DNA from: Begonia masoniana
Lineage: Eukaryota; Streptophyta; Magnoliopsida; Cucurbitales; Begoniaceae
Length of the DNA stretch: 64,000 nt
Direction: 5' to 3'
Assembly: GCA_022432975.1 (NCBI GenBank)
Contig: CM039510.1
Coordinates: forward strand, 11,358,301-11,422,300
The position numbers were made by a program, and so were the translations under genes. Shown here one piece after another: positions 21,976 through 33,713 of the stretch (within the stretch, counting starts at the first letter, position 1; each line of letters opens with the position of its first letter). The notes beneath the pieces are model-generated. The model worked only from the letters and a program-made list of their open reading frames with translations. It made no database searches and was not told the origin of the DNA.

Positions 21976-22334
21976 ACCTCTTCCAGCTTCCGTCTTACGG
22001 TAGGGAACACTAAATCATCAAAGGACTCCTTCCAACTGAAAGAAGACACGACTCATCCAGACGCATATAACGGAAGACTTATGCAACAGATCATTTATAA
22101 TCTATATAATCATTCCCTGACTCAGTGATCCACTAGACAGTTTCAAAGCTCAACGTTTATAAATAATCTCATCCTACTTAAACTACCATATCCTTTAACA
22201 TACTGTAACACAAGAGTCTTAACCAGGGGTCATAAGTCGCCTCTCCAGTCCCGCACTGTCACCTTGAGCATCCTTCAGCAACCAGCCTTAAGCATCCTCT
22301 TTGAACATAACATCCTCACCTGAACCTTCTTCAC

Positions 22335-23038
22335 CTACACCATAAGGTTTAACTATAAGCCTAATGCTTAGTAAGGAATGCATGCTGACAGATATACATG
22401 AGAACACAATTTAAAGAGACATAAGTTCATAAACCATTCATCATTCGTGTTCATCTTTATCTTTTACATAACATGTATTAAGGCAGGGAACGAGGGAGGA
22501 AGACAGGGGTACATAGTCATTTGCCTATCGCGGCAGACATACATAATCATTTGCCTATCGCGGCAATCATGATACATCATTCGGCCTCCCCAGTGGGAGA
22601 ATTCGCGAGCCATACATATCATTAACTCAGCCTCCACCAGTGGGATATTTCGCGAGTCATACATATCATTAACTCGGCCTCCACCAGTGGGAGATTTCGC
22701 GAGTCATACATATCATTAACTCGGCCTCCACCAGTGGGAGAATTCGCGAGTCATACATAACATAGTATTTCCCCGCTCTGCACTTAATCTTGGTTACATT
22801 TGCTTTTCATATTCTCAACTTAATCATAACAGGGACACAGTGCATAGACATAAAGTTCATAGAGAGAAGTCATATCATGAGGACAAGTAAAACATCCTGT
22901 AACTTTACATTTACTTACACAACTTCTTCATATCGTGGAAATAACAAATCATAGTCAATAAGCTAACATCTCAGTGATTTCCTAATACCCTTGCGGTGTA
23001 GGGCCCTAGTGGCCGAAAATCTTAACACATTCACTTAC
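22335..23038 (-). promoter_or_regulatory. Intron-like LTR segment with paired arms
   Basis: On the minus strand, CAG|GTAAGT is at 23038-23033. Arm CCTACACCGCAAGG (23002-22989) faces CCTTATGGTGTAGG (22347-22334): 14 positions with one wobble and one mismatch, ending at a TAG|G acceptor-like site. The segment also holds the 47-bp repeats. Confidence 0.45.
22582..22765. repeat. 46- to 47-bp tandem repeat, 4 copies
   Basis: Units starting near 22582, 22628, 22675 and 22722 read CGGCCTCCACCAGTGGGAGA, then TTTCGCGAGTCATACATATC. They lie between the two paired arms of LTR B. Confidence 0.9.
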
Positions 23039-23734
23039 CTGGATTCCTTAGCAATCCGAACTTCCTCTCTTTAACTTCTTCACCTAAAACATGTACATTA
23101 CAGTAGTTAAAACAAAGTCCTAGTAGTCCTAATCATAAACCACCCTAGGATCTAATAGCTAAAGTCATTCCGATTCCTCTGTTTGACACACTGCAGTCTG
23201 AAATCCGAAACTAGGTGGACAGGTTTTACCATTGATTAAATCCGAGTTGGTTACTTAAAATGCTCAGAATCGATTCGGGATGACATTTCTACTCCCAGAT
23301 TTTAAAAAAAAGTCTTAAACTACTCGGCCACTGCTAAAAATCCGAACTCAGTGCCGAGCTGAAAACAGAGCTCTATTTACGAATGAATGACTACATTGTC
23401 CATTTCATACCTCGGGTGTGGATTTGCAGAGAAGAGCAAGCTCGAAACCAGCCGTCGGTAAAGGGAAGTTCTGGTAGCCGAGAGCAAGAACTTGGGAAAG
23501 AAGGAATCGCCGAGAGGGAATGTCGGCTACAGTGGTAATAAATGAGGTTTAAGGTTTCCATTTCCTATTTATACTAAATCCATCGATTTTAATTACAAAA
23601 CTGCCACCCAACCTAGTTTCACACAACTTGTAATAAATTTGTCTTAACATTAAATTTTAAATCATAAAGGTTAAATAAGAGGGTGACAATGAAAATAGTC
23701 AGAAAATCACCTGGTCGAAATGTCGGGTGTTACA

Positions 23735-24665
23735 AGTTGTGTCTACTTCAGAGTGAGTGGTGATGGGTCATTCGTTTATCTTCTCTTGTACGTCGATGAT
23801 ATATTGATTGCAGCCAAGAATTAGACAGAGATCAGAAAGGTAAAAGCAAAGCTGAGTAGCGAGTTCGAGATGAAAGATTTAGGTTCAGCAAAGAAGATTG
23901 ATTGGCAGGTAAATTATATCTAAGTCAGAAAGAGTACATTGAGAAATTTCTCAACAAATTTAAGGTTAGTACTCCACTAGCTGCTCATTTTAAACTTTCA
24001 TCTACTTTATCACCACAGTCAGATATCAATGTTGATTACATATCACGAGTTCCATACTCCAATGCGGTTGGTTCTCTTATGTATGCCATGGTTTGTTCAC
24101 GTCCTGATTTAGCATATGTTGTTAGTGCTATTAGCAGATATATGGCAAACCCTGGTAAGAAACATTGGAAAGCAGTTCAATGGATTCTCAGATACTTGCA
24201 TGGTTCTACTGATGTTTGCTTACAGTTTGGAAGGACTAGAGAGGGAGTTGTTGGCTATGTTGATTCTGACTATACAGAAGATCTTGATAAGAGGAGATCT
24301 CTCACAGGATATGTTTTTACAGTTGGAGGTTGTGCCATCAGTTGGAGAGCTACCTTACAAGATACCATCGCGTTGTCTACTACAGAGGCAGAATATATGG
24401 CTATTACAGAAGCATGCAAGGAAGCCATATGGTTGAAAGGTTTGTTCAGTGAGCTCAGTAAAGAATTGCAGATTTCCACAGTCTTTCGTGATAGTCAGAG
24501 TGCTATTTCTCTGACAAATGATCAAATGTTTCACGAGAGGACTAAGCACATTGATGTGCATTATCATTTTGTTCACGATGTAATTGCTCGTGGTGATTTC
24601 GTAGTGAGTAAAATTAGTACTCATGATAATCCTACTGATATGATAACCAAGACTTTGAACACACC
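23735..24665 (+). pseudogene. Tork-like copia RT-RNase H remnant
   Basis: The frame begins in the RT palm (YLLLYVDDILIAAKN near 23780), so the 5' part is lost at the LTR B junction. An in-frame TAG follows near 23822, and a short deletion near 23897 removed the residues between AKKI and LAGKLYLS. From 23902 the frame is open: [60 protein letters not shown] and [15 protein letters not shown]. These are the RT C-terminus and RNase H of Tork/Tnt1-like copia elements. The ORF is cut at 24665 by a solo LTR and resumes at 27169. Confidence 0.9.
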
Positions 24666-25670
24666 TGTAACACCCGGGAATTTCTTTAAAGTACGTCCCT
24701 TAAAGTACGTAGCCTTAGAGGTTTCCTAAATCATGGAAATGAAAGTGAGAAATTGGAAGAGAAACTTTAGAATTAAGTGGTTTAAGTGGTTAGAAGTTTT
24801 ATGGAATTGAAATGTTTTAAAAAGCAAATTAAATAAGTGAAGGAAAAGTGATTCATGGATAGAATCACGTTGGGTTAAGGGTGAAGAGCTTGGTGTGGGT
24901 GGTTTTATAAAAAAAGAAAAAGTTGTGGAAAAATGAAAAAGTAAAAAAAGAAGAAAAAATTTGGTTTTATAAATTGATAACGTGGTGGGATTTTTGGCAT
25001 AAAACCTCCCTTCTCCCTCCTCTTTCCCACACGCCATTTCCAACCAAGTGAGGGTTTCTCTACCTCATTTTCTTCACTCCTTGCAAGGGTTTCAAGGTAA
25101 AAATTTAATGGGTTTTAGGTTATATATAGTTAGGTGTTGGTTTTTGGTGTTTTTTGGGTGATTTTGTGGGTTTTGGTTAGGGTTTGGAAACCCTAGTTTG
25201 AGAGCTCCGAAATTTTGGTCCTTTGGCTTATTATCTTCCTATTTTGATGGTTTAATCCTTAAATTGTGTTAGTTAAGTTATTTATGGGGAGAGCTTTGAG
25301 TTTTAGGATGAGTTTTGGAAAAACTAGTTTTTGAACAATAGATACCCGATTCTGTTTTTTAATTTTCGGATTGGCTTTTATGTTTGGTTTGTTAATTTAA
25401 GTGTTTCAATGGATAGTAGACGTGTAGAGGTTTACGGATTGAGGTGGCACATCAAAATCCGTTGAAAAACGAGTAAGTTATGGCCGTTTGAAGTTGGACA
25501 CTAAAATTTGGTGCAAAAATCGGGTTTAGGGTTTAGAATTTTCATTGGTTTGTATTCTTGTTATTTTGGTTAGTTTTGGTTAAAAATTCTAAGTTATTCC
25601 CTATATTTATTAGGTTGACGAGCGAATAATTCTACGGGACGAAGTGATTAAGTAAGTGCCGAGCAGTCAG

Positions 25671-26291
25671 GTAAGTAGAGGAATTCTTTTTGTTGCCTTA
25701 GGCCTACACCATGAAACGGTAGGGTATACGGTCGGTTTATTTTTTTGCGTTGTGTTGTGTTGCGTATTCTTCTGGCATGCATCACGTTTTAGTTTTGTGC
25801 ACCGTGAATTGTGAGTGTGACTTGTGAGAGTGTGAATTGTAATAAGATAATAAGAATTGTAAGAACTGGTCTCGAGTAAATTGACATTGTCGGTAATAAG
25901 TGCTGGAGTGTAGCACCCCGAAGGTATTTTAAGAGAGAGCGGTTTGGCTAAAAGATTTAAGATATCGTGAGTATGAACTCCTAGAAAGTCATAGGGTTCT
26001 ACGATCGATGTGGGTAAGGCAAATCGTGCTTGGCCATCCTAGACAGTTATGGAATGTGTGCTAACCAGTTTTATTTGGTTGAATCAAGGCGTGGCTGTCT
26101 TAGACAGTTATGAGATGTGTGCCTACTTGATTCACATAGCTTATGATAAGATTAATGCAACGAATGTGTAACAAGCACAACTGAGAGTTAGAAACTGCAT
26201 GTGACAGAATTGGGTTGCATTGTGTGTTATGTGCATTCGTTATTCCCTACTTACTAAGCATTAGGCTTACTGCCCGTGTTCTATGGTGTAG
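25671..26291 (+). promoter_or_regulatory. Intron-like LTR segment with paired arms
   Basis: CAG|GTAAGT (25671) is followed at 25703-25717 by CCTACACCATGAAAC. The second arm GTTCTATGGTGTAGG (26278-26292) pairs with it except at one to two positions and ends in a TAG|G acceptor-like site. A TACTAAG branch-point-like sequence lies near 26252. Confidence 0.5.
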
Positions 26292-26759
26292 GTGACGACC
26301 TTTATTCAAGTGAGGTCGATGAGGGAGTCCAGGATTAGGCAGCAGTCGATGATGCATGAAGAATGCTAGTACGGGCACTTGTCGGGACGTCTTGGCCACG
26401 ATCCTAGGGAAGTTTGGTGTGGGGAGTTTTGGTATTTTTTATTGTAAATATTTTCCTAGCTATTTTGGATGGTTGTGAGTTTGGTTGTTTTGTTGGATAG
26501 TTGCTTGGGATTTGAAACTACTTGATTTCTGGTTTTGGTTTCCGGTTTTGATATTAAAAATTTTAGTCGTTATGCTACTCGTTTTAGTTTTCATATAACA
26601 AACAACGTGGGTTCACTTTTCTATATGTTTTTGTTAACTGTTTCAAGTCGGTTTTTTGAGATTTTTACGAGGCACTGAGTCGGGGATGTCGGGAATGTAT
26701 GGTAAAAATTTTAGAAAATTTGGAAGTGTTTGGCTCAGGAAAAAATGGGAGAAAAGTGG

Positions 26760-26950
26760 AATTGGTCGAAGATGGCGCGCAGGGTGGCGCTGGGCGCGCA
26801 CGGCAGGCGCGCAAAGCGCCAAGTAGCATCGATCGATCGGCGCCACACTGTTGCTCCCGATCACGCACCCGAGAGGGGGCCAATCGATTGCCTCATAGCG
26901 GCGATCGATCGCGCACGCACGTTGCTGCCCAGCCAGTCCAGTCCGGTTTT
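26760..26950 (+). other. GC-rich block with CGATCGATCG
   Basis: This block near the LTR 3' end stands out from its AT-rich surroundings. It carries ATCGATCGATCGGCG (26828) and GCGATCGATCGCGC (26900). Comparable blocks occur at 29440-29640, 41125-41245 and 63040-63190. Confidence 0.6.
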
Positions 26951-27168
26951 TTTTTAAAAAAAATTTTAGTTTTCCAAATTATTTTAACCTGACATTTGTC
27001 GACGTATTTTAAACGTATTTTAGGCATGTTTTCCAACAAATTTTGAGGGTTCAAAAAATCCAAAAACTGAGTCAAAAAATTATCAAAAATTATTTTAAAA
27101 TTCGTTTTAAACACGGGATGGGTTAGCAAAGTAACGCATTGAGCCGGGGTGGGTTCGGGGGCGTTACA

Positions 27169-27216
27169 ACACCTAAGTTCAAACACTGTTTGAGCTTGGT
27201 TGGTATTAGCTGTTGA
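27169..27216 (+). pseudogene. C-terminus of the Tork-like copia RNase H
   Basis: After the solo LTR the frame continues with TPKFKHCLSLVGISC and a TGA at 27214, the usual end of this polyprotein class. Phase agrees with the segment ending at 24665. Confidence 0.85.
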
Positions 27217-27292
27217 TTTTGCCCTGAGGGGCTTTTATGGTGGAGTTTTTCTTTCAAGTTATGGAGTATATTTTATGCACTAGAATTCGTGT

Positions 27293-27305
27293 CAAGGTGG
27301 AGATT
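27293..27305 (+). other. Copia polypurine tract
   Basis: CAAGGTGGAGATT precedes the LTR start TGTTATAATC, matching the AAGGTGGAGATTTGTTA arrangement of Tork-like elements. Confidence 0.8.
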
Positions 27306-27553
27306 TGTTATAATCGGTATGACCCGATTTCTGTTTGAGCCAGGTCGGTTCGGCCCACGTTGTGAATATAATTATGACTAGGTTTTTTGTCCACGTATAA
27401 ATATATGCTTGAGTCGTAAAACTCATTGTACCTTTGATTTTAGTGATTTCTCCTCTCTCCGTAGTTTTTTCCCTTTAGGGTTTTCCACGTAAATCTTTGT
27501 GTTCACTATTTTCTCGTTTTTTAATTTCCGTTTTGATTTTGGTTTTTGCAACA
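27306..27553 (+). mobile_element. Tork-like copia 3' LTR, 248 bp
   Basis: It starts TGTTATAATCGG and ends TTTTTGCAACA, with matching TGTT/AACA termini. A TATA-like CGTATAAATATATG lies at 27396. The short LTR and polypurine tract fit the Tork clade. Confidence 0.85.
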
Positions 27554-28150
27554 GTTCCTATGTTCTTGCTTAGAGAAAAAAATAGATTAAAATTATATTT
27601 ATGAACACGGTTTAAAAATAATCAAAGTATTATGTAAATATTGTATTCATGAAGCCATAAATGTTGTTGTTGCATTCGGAAGACTGAAGGATATTACTGA
27701 ATATTCATAATAACTATATTTTGTCTTGCATACAATCAGCTGGATATCATCCTCTTTAATCTTCAACTAATGGTATCCTCATCTCATGTCAATTTTTCAA
27801 AACCAATAGAATTCTCTCGACGATAATATAGATAATTAATTTTAGGCAATGAGTATTTATTCTTAATTGTTACACTATTTAATTGCCTATACTCTATGAA
27901 AATGTCTCTCTTTTTAACAAATAATGCAAAAGCATCCCAAGAAGATTTATTAGGCCTACCCTTATTAAATCTTCTAGCTAAACATTTAATTCTTTCAATT
28001 CAACTAGAGTAATACATGTGCATCAATGGAAATAGGATTTGCACCCCAATCAACGTAAAACTCTATCTTCCTTTTTTGATGTAGACCATGTAACTCTTCA
28101 GGAAACACATCCATATATTCCTGAACTACGGTGATGTATGTACTAGACAC
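27554..28150 (-). pseudogene. Degraded Gypsy protease-RT junction and RT
   Basis: Read on the minus strand from about 28140, the order YMDVFPEELHGL, then KRKIEFYVDWGANPIS, then SWDAFALFVKKR, YRQLNSVTIKNKYSLPKIN and finally RT palm remnants can be followed with many stops and frameshifts. These are the Gypsy RT N-terminal blocks. It cannot be the RT of the minus-strand integrase remnant at 28865, because RT should then lie at higher coordinates, so it comes from another copy. Confidence 0.7.
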
Positions 28151-28864
28151 TTAATCTGTAGGTTCAACTATTAAGTTTGTTACCCATTTAGCGAATGAAA
28201 ATAAAATCTCAAGAAGCTTGCCGCTGGTTTTTGCTTGTTACCGATATTTTCTTACCCAACTTTCATCCAAACCATTCTTAACACCTAGGAACAGTTAAAA
28301 GCCTAATTTTCATTCATCTACACAACCAGGTTCCAAAAATCACAATTTTGCAATAAAAATGCTTAAACCATCCTATTAACTTTAAGAGAAAGTTTTAATT
28401 CTAACATACCTCTGAATTCTGAGATAAACATTAATCCACACAACGGTTTTCCTCTAAAACTTGACCTTTTGTTTCTTTGAGAATACCATGTAAAGAAATC
28501 CAATCCCTTCAACAATTTAAGAGAGAAGGTTCTTAAGTTTTCCACTTACTTCTGAGAGTTTTCTTATGCCTCAAATAGAGCACAAACTCTCCCCAAAGAA
28601 GGTGTCCCTATCGCGGAAGCTAGAAATTCTCCAGCGACCTATCTCTAAGCAAACTTGTTTCCACTTGTAGATGGCCTATCTTTGCCCGACAAAAGTTTTA
28701 GAAAGGGAGCGAGAGAGTTCTGGAATAAAATAAAATAGGGGAGGGATTCACTAGATTTAAAAGGAAGAGATCCTCTTCTCCACATACTTGCCTCACAAAA
28801 AGGGTTTTAATTGCTAATAAAATAAATTTCTTACCTTAATTACTTAGTGGTTGCAACCATTACA
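28151..28864 (-). mobile_element. Probable 3' LTR of the outer host Gypsy
   Basis: On the minus strand the host pol is followed by TATGTGGGGGAGAA and then TGTAATGGTTGCAACC, the layout of polypurine tract and LTR start, placing the inner edge at 28864. The rest is AT-rich without coding signal. The outer edge was not found. Confidence 0.5.
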
Positions 28865-29165
28865 TTCTCCCCCACATAGAAAATTGTGTCATTGAAATTT
28901 AGAACAACCTTAAGAGTGCCTTTAAATAAGTGGGGATATTTTGTCACCATCTCGGATTCAATCCCTCGAGTGACCTTTCTTTCACTATGGTTCTTCCATT
29001 GAACCCAAACTAATGGTATATCATGATGTAACAGAACTCTAATCTCACAGCCTAGTTTTCTCAAGCTACTCATAAGAAATATCTTCCTGAACAAGCACCT
29101 TGGTCCAAAAAAATAACGTGCAATGGATGAAAAATATACTTCCTTAGCATAGACACATGAAAATT
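28865..29165 (-). pseudogene. Outer host Gypsy integrase tail (near part)
   Basis: The minus strand begins at 29165 with FHVSMLRKYIFHPLHV and later has IPLVWVQWKNHSERKV, the chromodomain-like C-terminus of Gypsy integrase, with frameshifts. The residues just upstream lie 33 kb away at 62195-62219. The breakpoint coincides with the left edge of a minus-strand solo LTR. Confidence 0.8.
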
Positions 29166-29959
29166 GTAGCGACCCCTACTATGTCGAGAGGGCCGCCACT
29201 CGACTTTACTTAACATTGACTTTACGTTGGGTTGGATTTGGACGTGAAATGTTTTGATTTTTTAAAACTCTAAATTGAAGCCTAAAGTCATTTTCAGTAA
29301 AATATTGACTCGGTTTTAGGGTCGCTTAAATCGTTTGAAATGCGTAGGAAAATGTTCAGAAAATACGTTTTGGAAGTGTCGTAAAACATCGGGTTGAAAC
29401 ATGTTTGAAAACCAAAACTTAAAAAAAAATTCAAGTTGGTGCACTTGACATGCGGCGTGCTACTTAGGTGCGCGCAGCGCCTTGGTGCCGACCATGTGCG
29501 CCTCAGCCGATCGATCGTACCCACGCGTGATCGATCGGCGAAGGTTCTGTTTCCCCGACCAAAATCAGACAATCAGCCGATAGATTGGCCCTCGGCCACG
29601 ATCGACCGGTTGCGCGCGATCCGTGAGCACATTCTGTGCACCCAGCAAGACCCCTGCGCGTGCGTGCGCCACCCGTCATAACGCACCCACTTCACCCTTT
29701 TTCTCCCACTTTTACATTTTTCCACAATTGTTCAACCTACACTTCACATTACTTAAAACCTTTCCCAACCTCTCCAAACGTAAAGTACTGCAAAACCCCA
29801 AAAACCCCACTCAAAAACATATCTCATAACATGTTAAAAAATGTGGTAGAATTTAAGAAATCAAACTGCATGGATAGATCTAAAAACCGAACGTATCCAT
29901 GCACAACCTAATAGCCCAAACAGTTCCAGTTTGTTTTTCAAAAAGACAACTATGTAGAC
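29166..29959 (-). mobile_element. Nest level 1: minus solo LTR, piece 1 of 3
   Basis: The edge TGTAGCGACCCC marks the LTR 3' end on the minus strand. It carries a GC-rich block with GCCGATCGATCG (29508). The LTR continues at 45828 and 60870 and ends at 62194. Its target was the host integrase; the duplication looks like AAAAT/AAAAA with a slipped A. Confidence 0.7.
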
Positions 29960-31056
29960 TGTAGCACCCGGTTTCATTGAACCAACTTACTTTGTTAACC
30001 AGTAGTGAATGTTTTATAGTTGAAATTGGGAGAAATTAGTGATTGGGCTAATGAGAGACTAGGCGAGGGCATAATGGTAAATTGAGATATAAAGTGGATA
30101 ACCTATTTAAGGAATGAGGTTATGCGTTTAATGCACAGTAGCCACCACCCTATTTCCATTTCCCTTCGTTTTATTTTCAGCTCAGCTCAGCAGAATTCCT
30201 CCCGACATTTTCCTCTCTGATTTTCTCTATTCTAGGTGAGTTTTGTTTCACTTTACTTGCTGTTTTAGTGATTAGATAACAGAGAGATTGTAGGGGAGTG
30301 TTCGTGAATGTTGTGAGTGAGAGTTAGTTTTGGGTTTTGGGGAGAACCATGAATGCTCGACGAACAAGACTTCCAGGTAGTTTCCCTAAGATTTCTAAAT
30401 AGTTTAGAATGAAATTTAGTAATGCGGTGCTCTGTTTACGATTATAGGTGAGCAGACTTCCGAAGTAGCTAACAACCAGACAATCTCCAGGAGACCAGGT
30501 AAGTGAAGTATGCTTGTGCCTTCGGGCCTACATCACAAAACAGTAGTATTATGTTTGGTTGAATGTGTTTGTATGTCAAGCATCATATTTTGAATGTATG
30601 CGAAAATGAATTTACATGAAATGGCATGGTAAGGAATGAACAGACTGTAACAGATAAACTATTATGGGAACTAATCCGCCCCTTAACTTATGAAGGGATT
30701 TATACTTTGGGAGAAGTGATCCAACTCCAAATTTCACAGGGGGATCTGAACAGTTGTTAAGGGAACTAATCTGCCCCTTAATCGAGAGAGAGGATGCATG
30801 ACTTTGGGAGAAGTGATCAAACTTCCAATTTCACAGGGGGATCAGATCAGAAACGAATGCATATGCAACTGAGATGAGAAAGTAGAAACTACATGTTTAG
30901 GAAATTATGTTTTAGTATTCCATTTCATTACTGCTTTACTTGCTTAGCATTAGGCTAATAGATGAGTTTTGTGATCTAGGTGAAGAAGTGACAGCAGGTG
31001 TGTTCTCTGAGTTTGCTCAGAACTAGGCAGGTTGGAAGGGTGTATTCATGCATCGA
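29960..31056 (+). mobile_element. Nest level 2: Tekay solo LTR, piece 1 of 3
   Basis: It starts TGTAGCACCCGGTTTCATTG, the same family as the LTR at 50341. TAGAC (29955-29959) faces TAGAT (45828-45832) at the far end, a duplication with one C/T change. The LTR is interrupted at 31057 and 34445. Confidence 0.85.
30499..30979 (+). promoter_or_regulatory. Intron-like LTR segment with paired arms
   Basis: CAG|GTAAGT (30499), arm CCTACATCACAAAAC (30527-30541) and second arm GTTTTGTGATCTAGG (30966-30980). Fourteen of 15 positions pair; the mismatch is absent in the younger Tekay LTR at 57282. Confidence 0.5.
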
Positions 31057-31442
31057 TGTAATACCCCGCTTTACGGAATATTATTATTTTAATATAAGTG
31101 GCATTTTTGTAGATATGCTAAATCAGGTCCGTTTTACGAAAAGAAAGCGTTATTAGGATCCTATCGATTTATCGGAATTTTAAGGAAATTACGAGAATTT
31201 TCGGAGTAACAACGCTATATTTCGATTAATTACGTTTCTCGTAATATAATTTTAGTAAAAATAGTAAACGAGGTCCGATTCACGAACGAACAGTTTTAAT
31301 AGAACCCAGATAATAAGTTGGATTTATCGGCGAAATAAGAAATTCGAAACAGTTGAAAACACGAGAGGTAGTGACGTTCAATAAAATAGAGTATTATTAT
31401 TATTATTATTATTATTTTTTAAAAAAAAATAAACAATAGAAA

Positions 31443-31472
31443 TCGACAGAATAGCCGAGGCTATTCTGTCGA
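31443..31472 (+). promoter_or_regulatory. LTR hairpin, 14-bp perfect arms
   Basis: Arms TCGACAGAATAGCC and GGCTATTCTGTCGA surround a 2-nt GA centre. Compared with copies at 36616 and 46608 the inner pairs differ on both sides, so pairing is preserved. Confidence 0.7.
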
Positions 31473-32264
31473 GCCCGAGCCCGAGCGCGAAGAGAGAGGA
31501 GAGGAGAGGGAGACGACGGCGACCGACGGCCGGTTCATCGGCGTTCTCCGACGTTCTCCGGCCAGACAACGGCGGCGTGGGGCTCTGGCCTGTTTCCGCG
31601 CACGAACCGACGGTATGGCCGGTTTTCTCCCTATTTTCGGTTCGATTTAGGGCCGCGAAGAACGAGCTCGATTGAGCTCTCATTTCCGGCGGCTTTTGGC
31701 CGTTCTTGGCATCAAATGACCGGGCTTAGGCCGGCGAAGGTCGCCTGGCCGTGTTGTGCTCGAATTGAGCGAAAAATCAGAATGCCGTAATTTGGCATTT
31801 CGGGTTTCGTGTGTGTATCCTTGAAATTTTGATTAGTTTAGACTAATTGGGGCTAATTGTGGTCGATTGGTGAAGAAATTGATGAGAATCGTTGGAAAAC
31901 CGAAATTGGTGAAATTCCCGGTTTAGGGCAGATTCGGGTTTTTGGATTTTTGACCTAGTTAGAGTTGTTTGTTTTAAAATTCCTTTTGGCAGATTAAAAT
32001 AGGTTATTAGAGGAGTACGTGGCCGCTGGAATCGTTCGATTCCAATATCCGACGCAAAAGTGACGCGCGTTCGAAGTTTCGGGTCGGTTTTACCAAACCC
32101 GAATTAGTGGCCCGTTTAGTTAGGTTTTGGTTTGATTAGGCTAGAAATAGTAGTTTGAGAGTAAATTGGTGAATGTAAGCTTGATTTAATGAAACTTGGA
32201 TGTTTGTCATAGGTCAAGCCATAGGTGACGAGATGTGCCAAAACCAGCGAACTACGGACGACAG

Positions 32265-32951
32265 GTAAGTTCTCGTGATCTTCTTTGGCCGATTGGCCTA
32301 CACCGTACGTCGAATGTTGTCTCGAGGAATTTTGGTGACGTGTTTATTTAATTGTTTTGGATGGGTAGTTAGGTTTATTGTTTTATAGATTATGTTCTTT
32401 ATCGTTTTGATGGTATGCTCGGTAGTTAGGTTTGTTTTATAGATTATGTTCTTTATCGTTTTGATGGTATGCTCGGTAGTTAGGTTTATTGTTTTATAGA
32501 ATTTGTGTCTTATCGTTTTGATGGTATGCTCGTTATGTATGTTTGTGTTACGTTATAATTCATGCATCATGGTTTTCAAATAAGCATAGTTTTCATGAAA
32601 AGAGGTGTGGCCAGAAGGTGGGGCTATTGATCTACTGTGAAGGCACGACAGGGGCTTGTCACAGTACCACATCGTTTTTAAGAAAATGAATTTCTGCATA
32701 GTTTTCATGAAAAGAGGTGTGGCCAGAAGGTGGGGCTATTGATCTACTGTGGAGGCACGACAGGGGCTTGTCACAGTACCACACCGGTGTGGCCAGAAGG
32801 TGGGGCTATTGATCTACTGTGGGGGCACGACAGGGGCTTGTCACAGTACCACACTATTATAAAGAAAATTAATTTCCACGTTGCATTAGCATGCATTAGC
32901 ATTTACGAAACTTGCTGAGCCTTTAGCTCATAGATTGTCTGTATGGTGTAG
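32265..32951 (+). promoter_or_regulatory. Intron-like LTR segment with paired arms
   Basis: CAG|GTAAGT (32265), arm CCTACACCGTAC (32297-32308) and second arm GTATGGTGTAGG (32941-32952), twelve pairs with one G-U wobble, ending at TAG|G. Confidence 0.5.
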
Positions 32952-33713
32952 GTGATCCTGACGTAGGTGAGGACGAGATCCTTCCACCTGAGGAGCGATG
33001 CAGTTGACGGAGGATGGCTCGCGGGGTGTGCTGGCGCAGTCGATGCTTAACCGACCCGTGGGGATTTACGTATGTATTTTGAGGGTATTGAGATATTCTG
33101 GGTGAATGATGGATTAGTTAGATAAATTTGTATAGTCGAACATATTAGGATGTTTGGTTCTGGTTAGGTGTTAGATTTTTATGTTGATGTTTCAAATGTT
33201 TTGTTTAAATCATTAATTTAACGTTATGGGAATGTTTTTAGTTTAATTGGTAGTTGGTACGTTTTAGGGTGTTTGATTCTGTTTAGTTGATAGATTTGTT
33301 TTATAAAACGTTTGTTAAGGTTTTTATTTGGATTTTATGAACTGCTTGGTGATTTTGTAAACAGGAGGATATGTCACACTTTTAAACGGAACCATGCAGT
33401 TTGTTTTCGTGAAAATGTACTTCATTTTAATCATGTTTAGAGTCGGATTTGGGCAGAGTTACGAGAACGTATGAATGTTTGGAAAGTTTATGTAAAATGT
33501 ACAATTGAAATGGAGATAGAAATGATATTGTGAAGAAGTTATAAGTTGATAAATTGAGGAATGATAGAAGGTCGAGTGGTTTTATGTAAACTGTTTTTGT
33601 ATGATAAATGAATTTTCTTTAAAGGTTTTCGAGGGTGTTTTAATTGATTTAGAGGCTTAAAAAAAAAAAAAAATTTCGTACGGGAAATTAGGAATAGTTT
33701 GAGGGTCGTTACA

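Larger units (their letters stand above)
19683..23734 (-). mobile_element. Minus-strand LTR B, 4.05 kb with array
   Basis: Edges are TGTAACGACCCCGG at 19683 and GGGTGTTACA at 23734, giving a whole LTR of LTR A's family. Its length is inflated by the 35-bp array at 20135-21687. Flanks TCCTG (left) and AGTTG (right) do not match, so it is not a simple solo LTR; recombination or deletion has joined it to LTR A on the left and to copia RT on the right. Confidence 0.75.
24666..27168 (+). mobile_element. Solo LTR, 2503 bp, TSD ACACC
   Basis: It starts TGTAACACCCGGGAATTTC and ends GGTTCGGGGGCGTTACA. ACACC directly precedes (24661-24665) and follows (27169-27173). The copia reading frame resumes in phase after it, as expected for an insertion reduced to a solo LTR by LTR-LTR recombination. 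It contains the intron-like segment 25671-26291 and a GC-rich block with CGATCGATCG (26760-26950). Confidence 0.95.
31057..33713 (+). mobile_element. Nest level 3: solo LTR 2657 bp, TSD ATCGA
   Basis: It starts TGTAATACCCCGC, ends GGGTCGTTACA, and is flanked by ATCGA at 31052-31056 and 33714-33718. It contains an (ATT)n tract, the hairpin 31443-31472, the intron-like segment 32265-32951 and a 70- to 110-bp tandem repeat (GGTGTGGCCAGAAGGTGGGG) at 32605-32860. A 15-nt A run lies at its 3' side. Confidence 0.95.

Noticed and set aside
26643..27186. Overlapping ORFs on both strands in the GC-rich LTR block
   Set aside because: GC-rich DNA has few stops. There is no domain, and the same block in other LTRs has different frames.
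27554..29165. RT fragment and integrase tail as one Gypsy element
   Set aside because: On the minus strand RT must lie at higher coordinates than integrase; the order is reversed, so they are separate copies.
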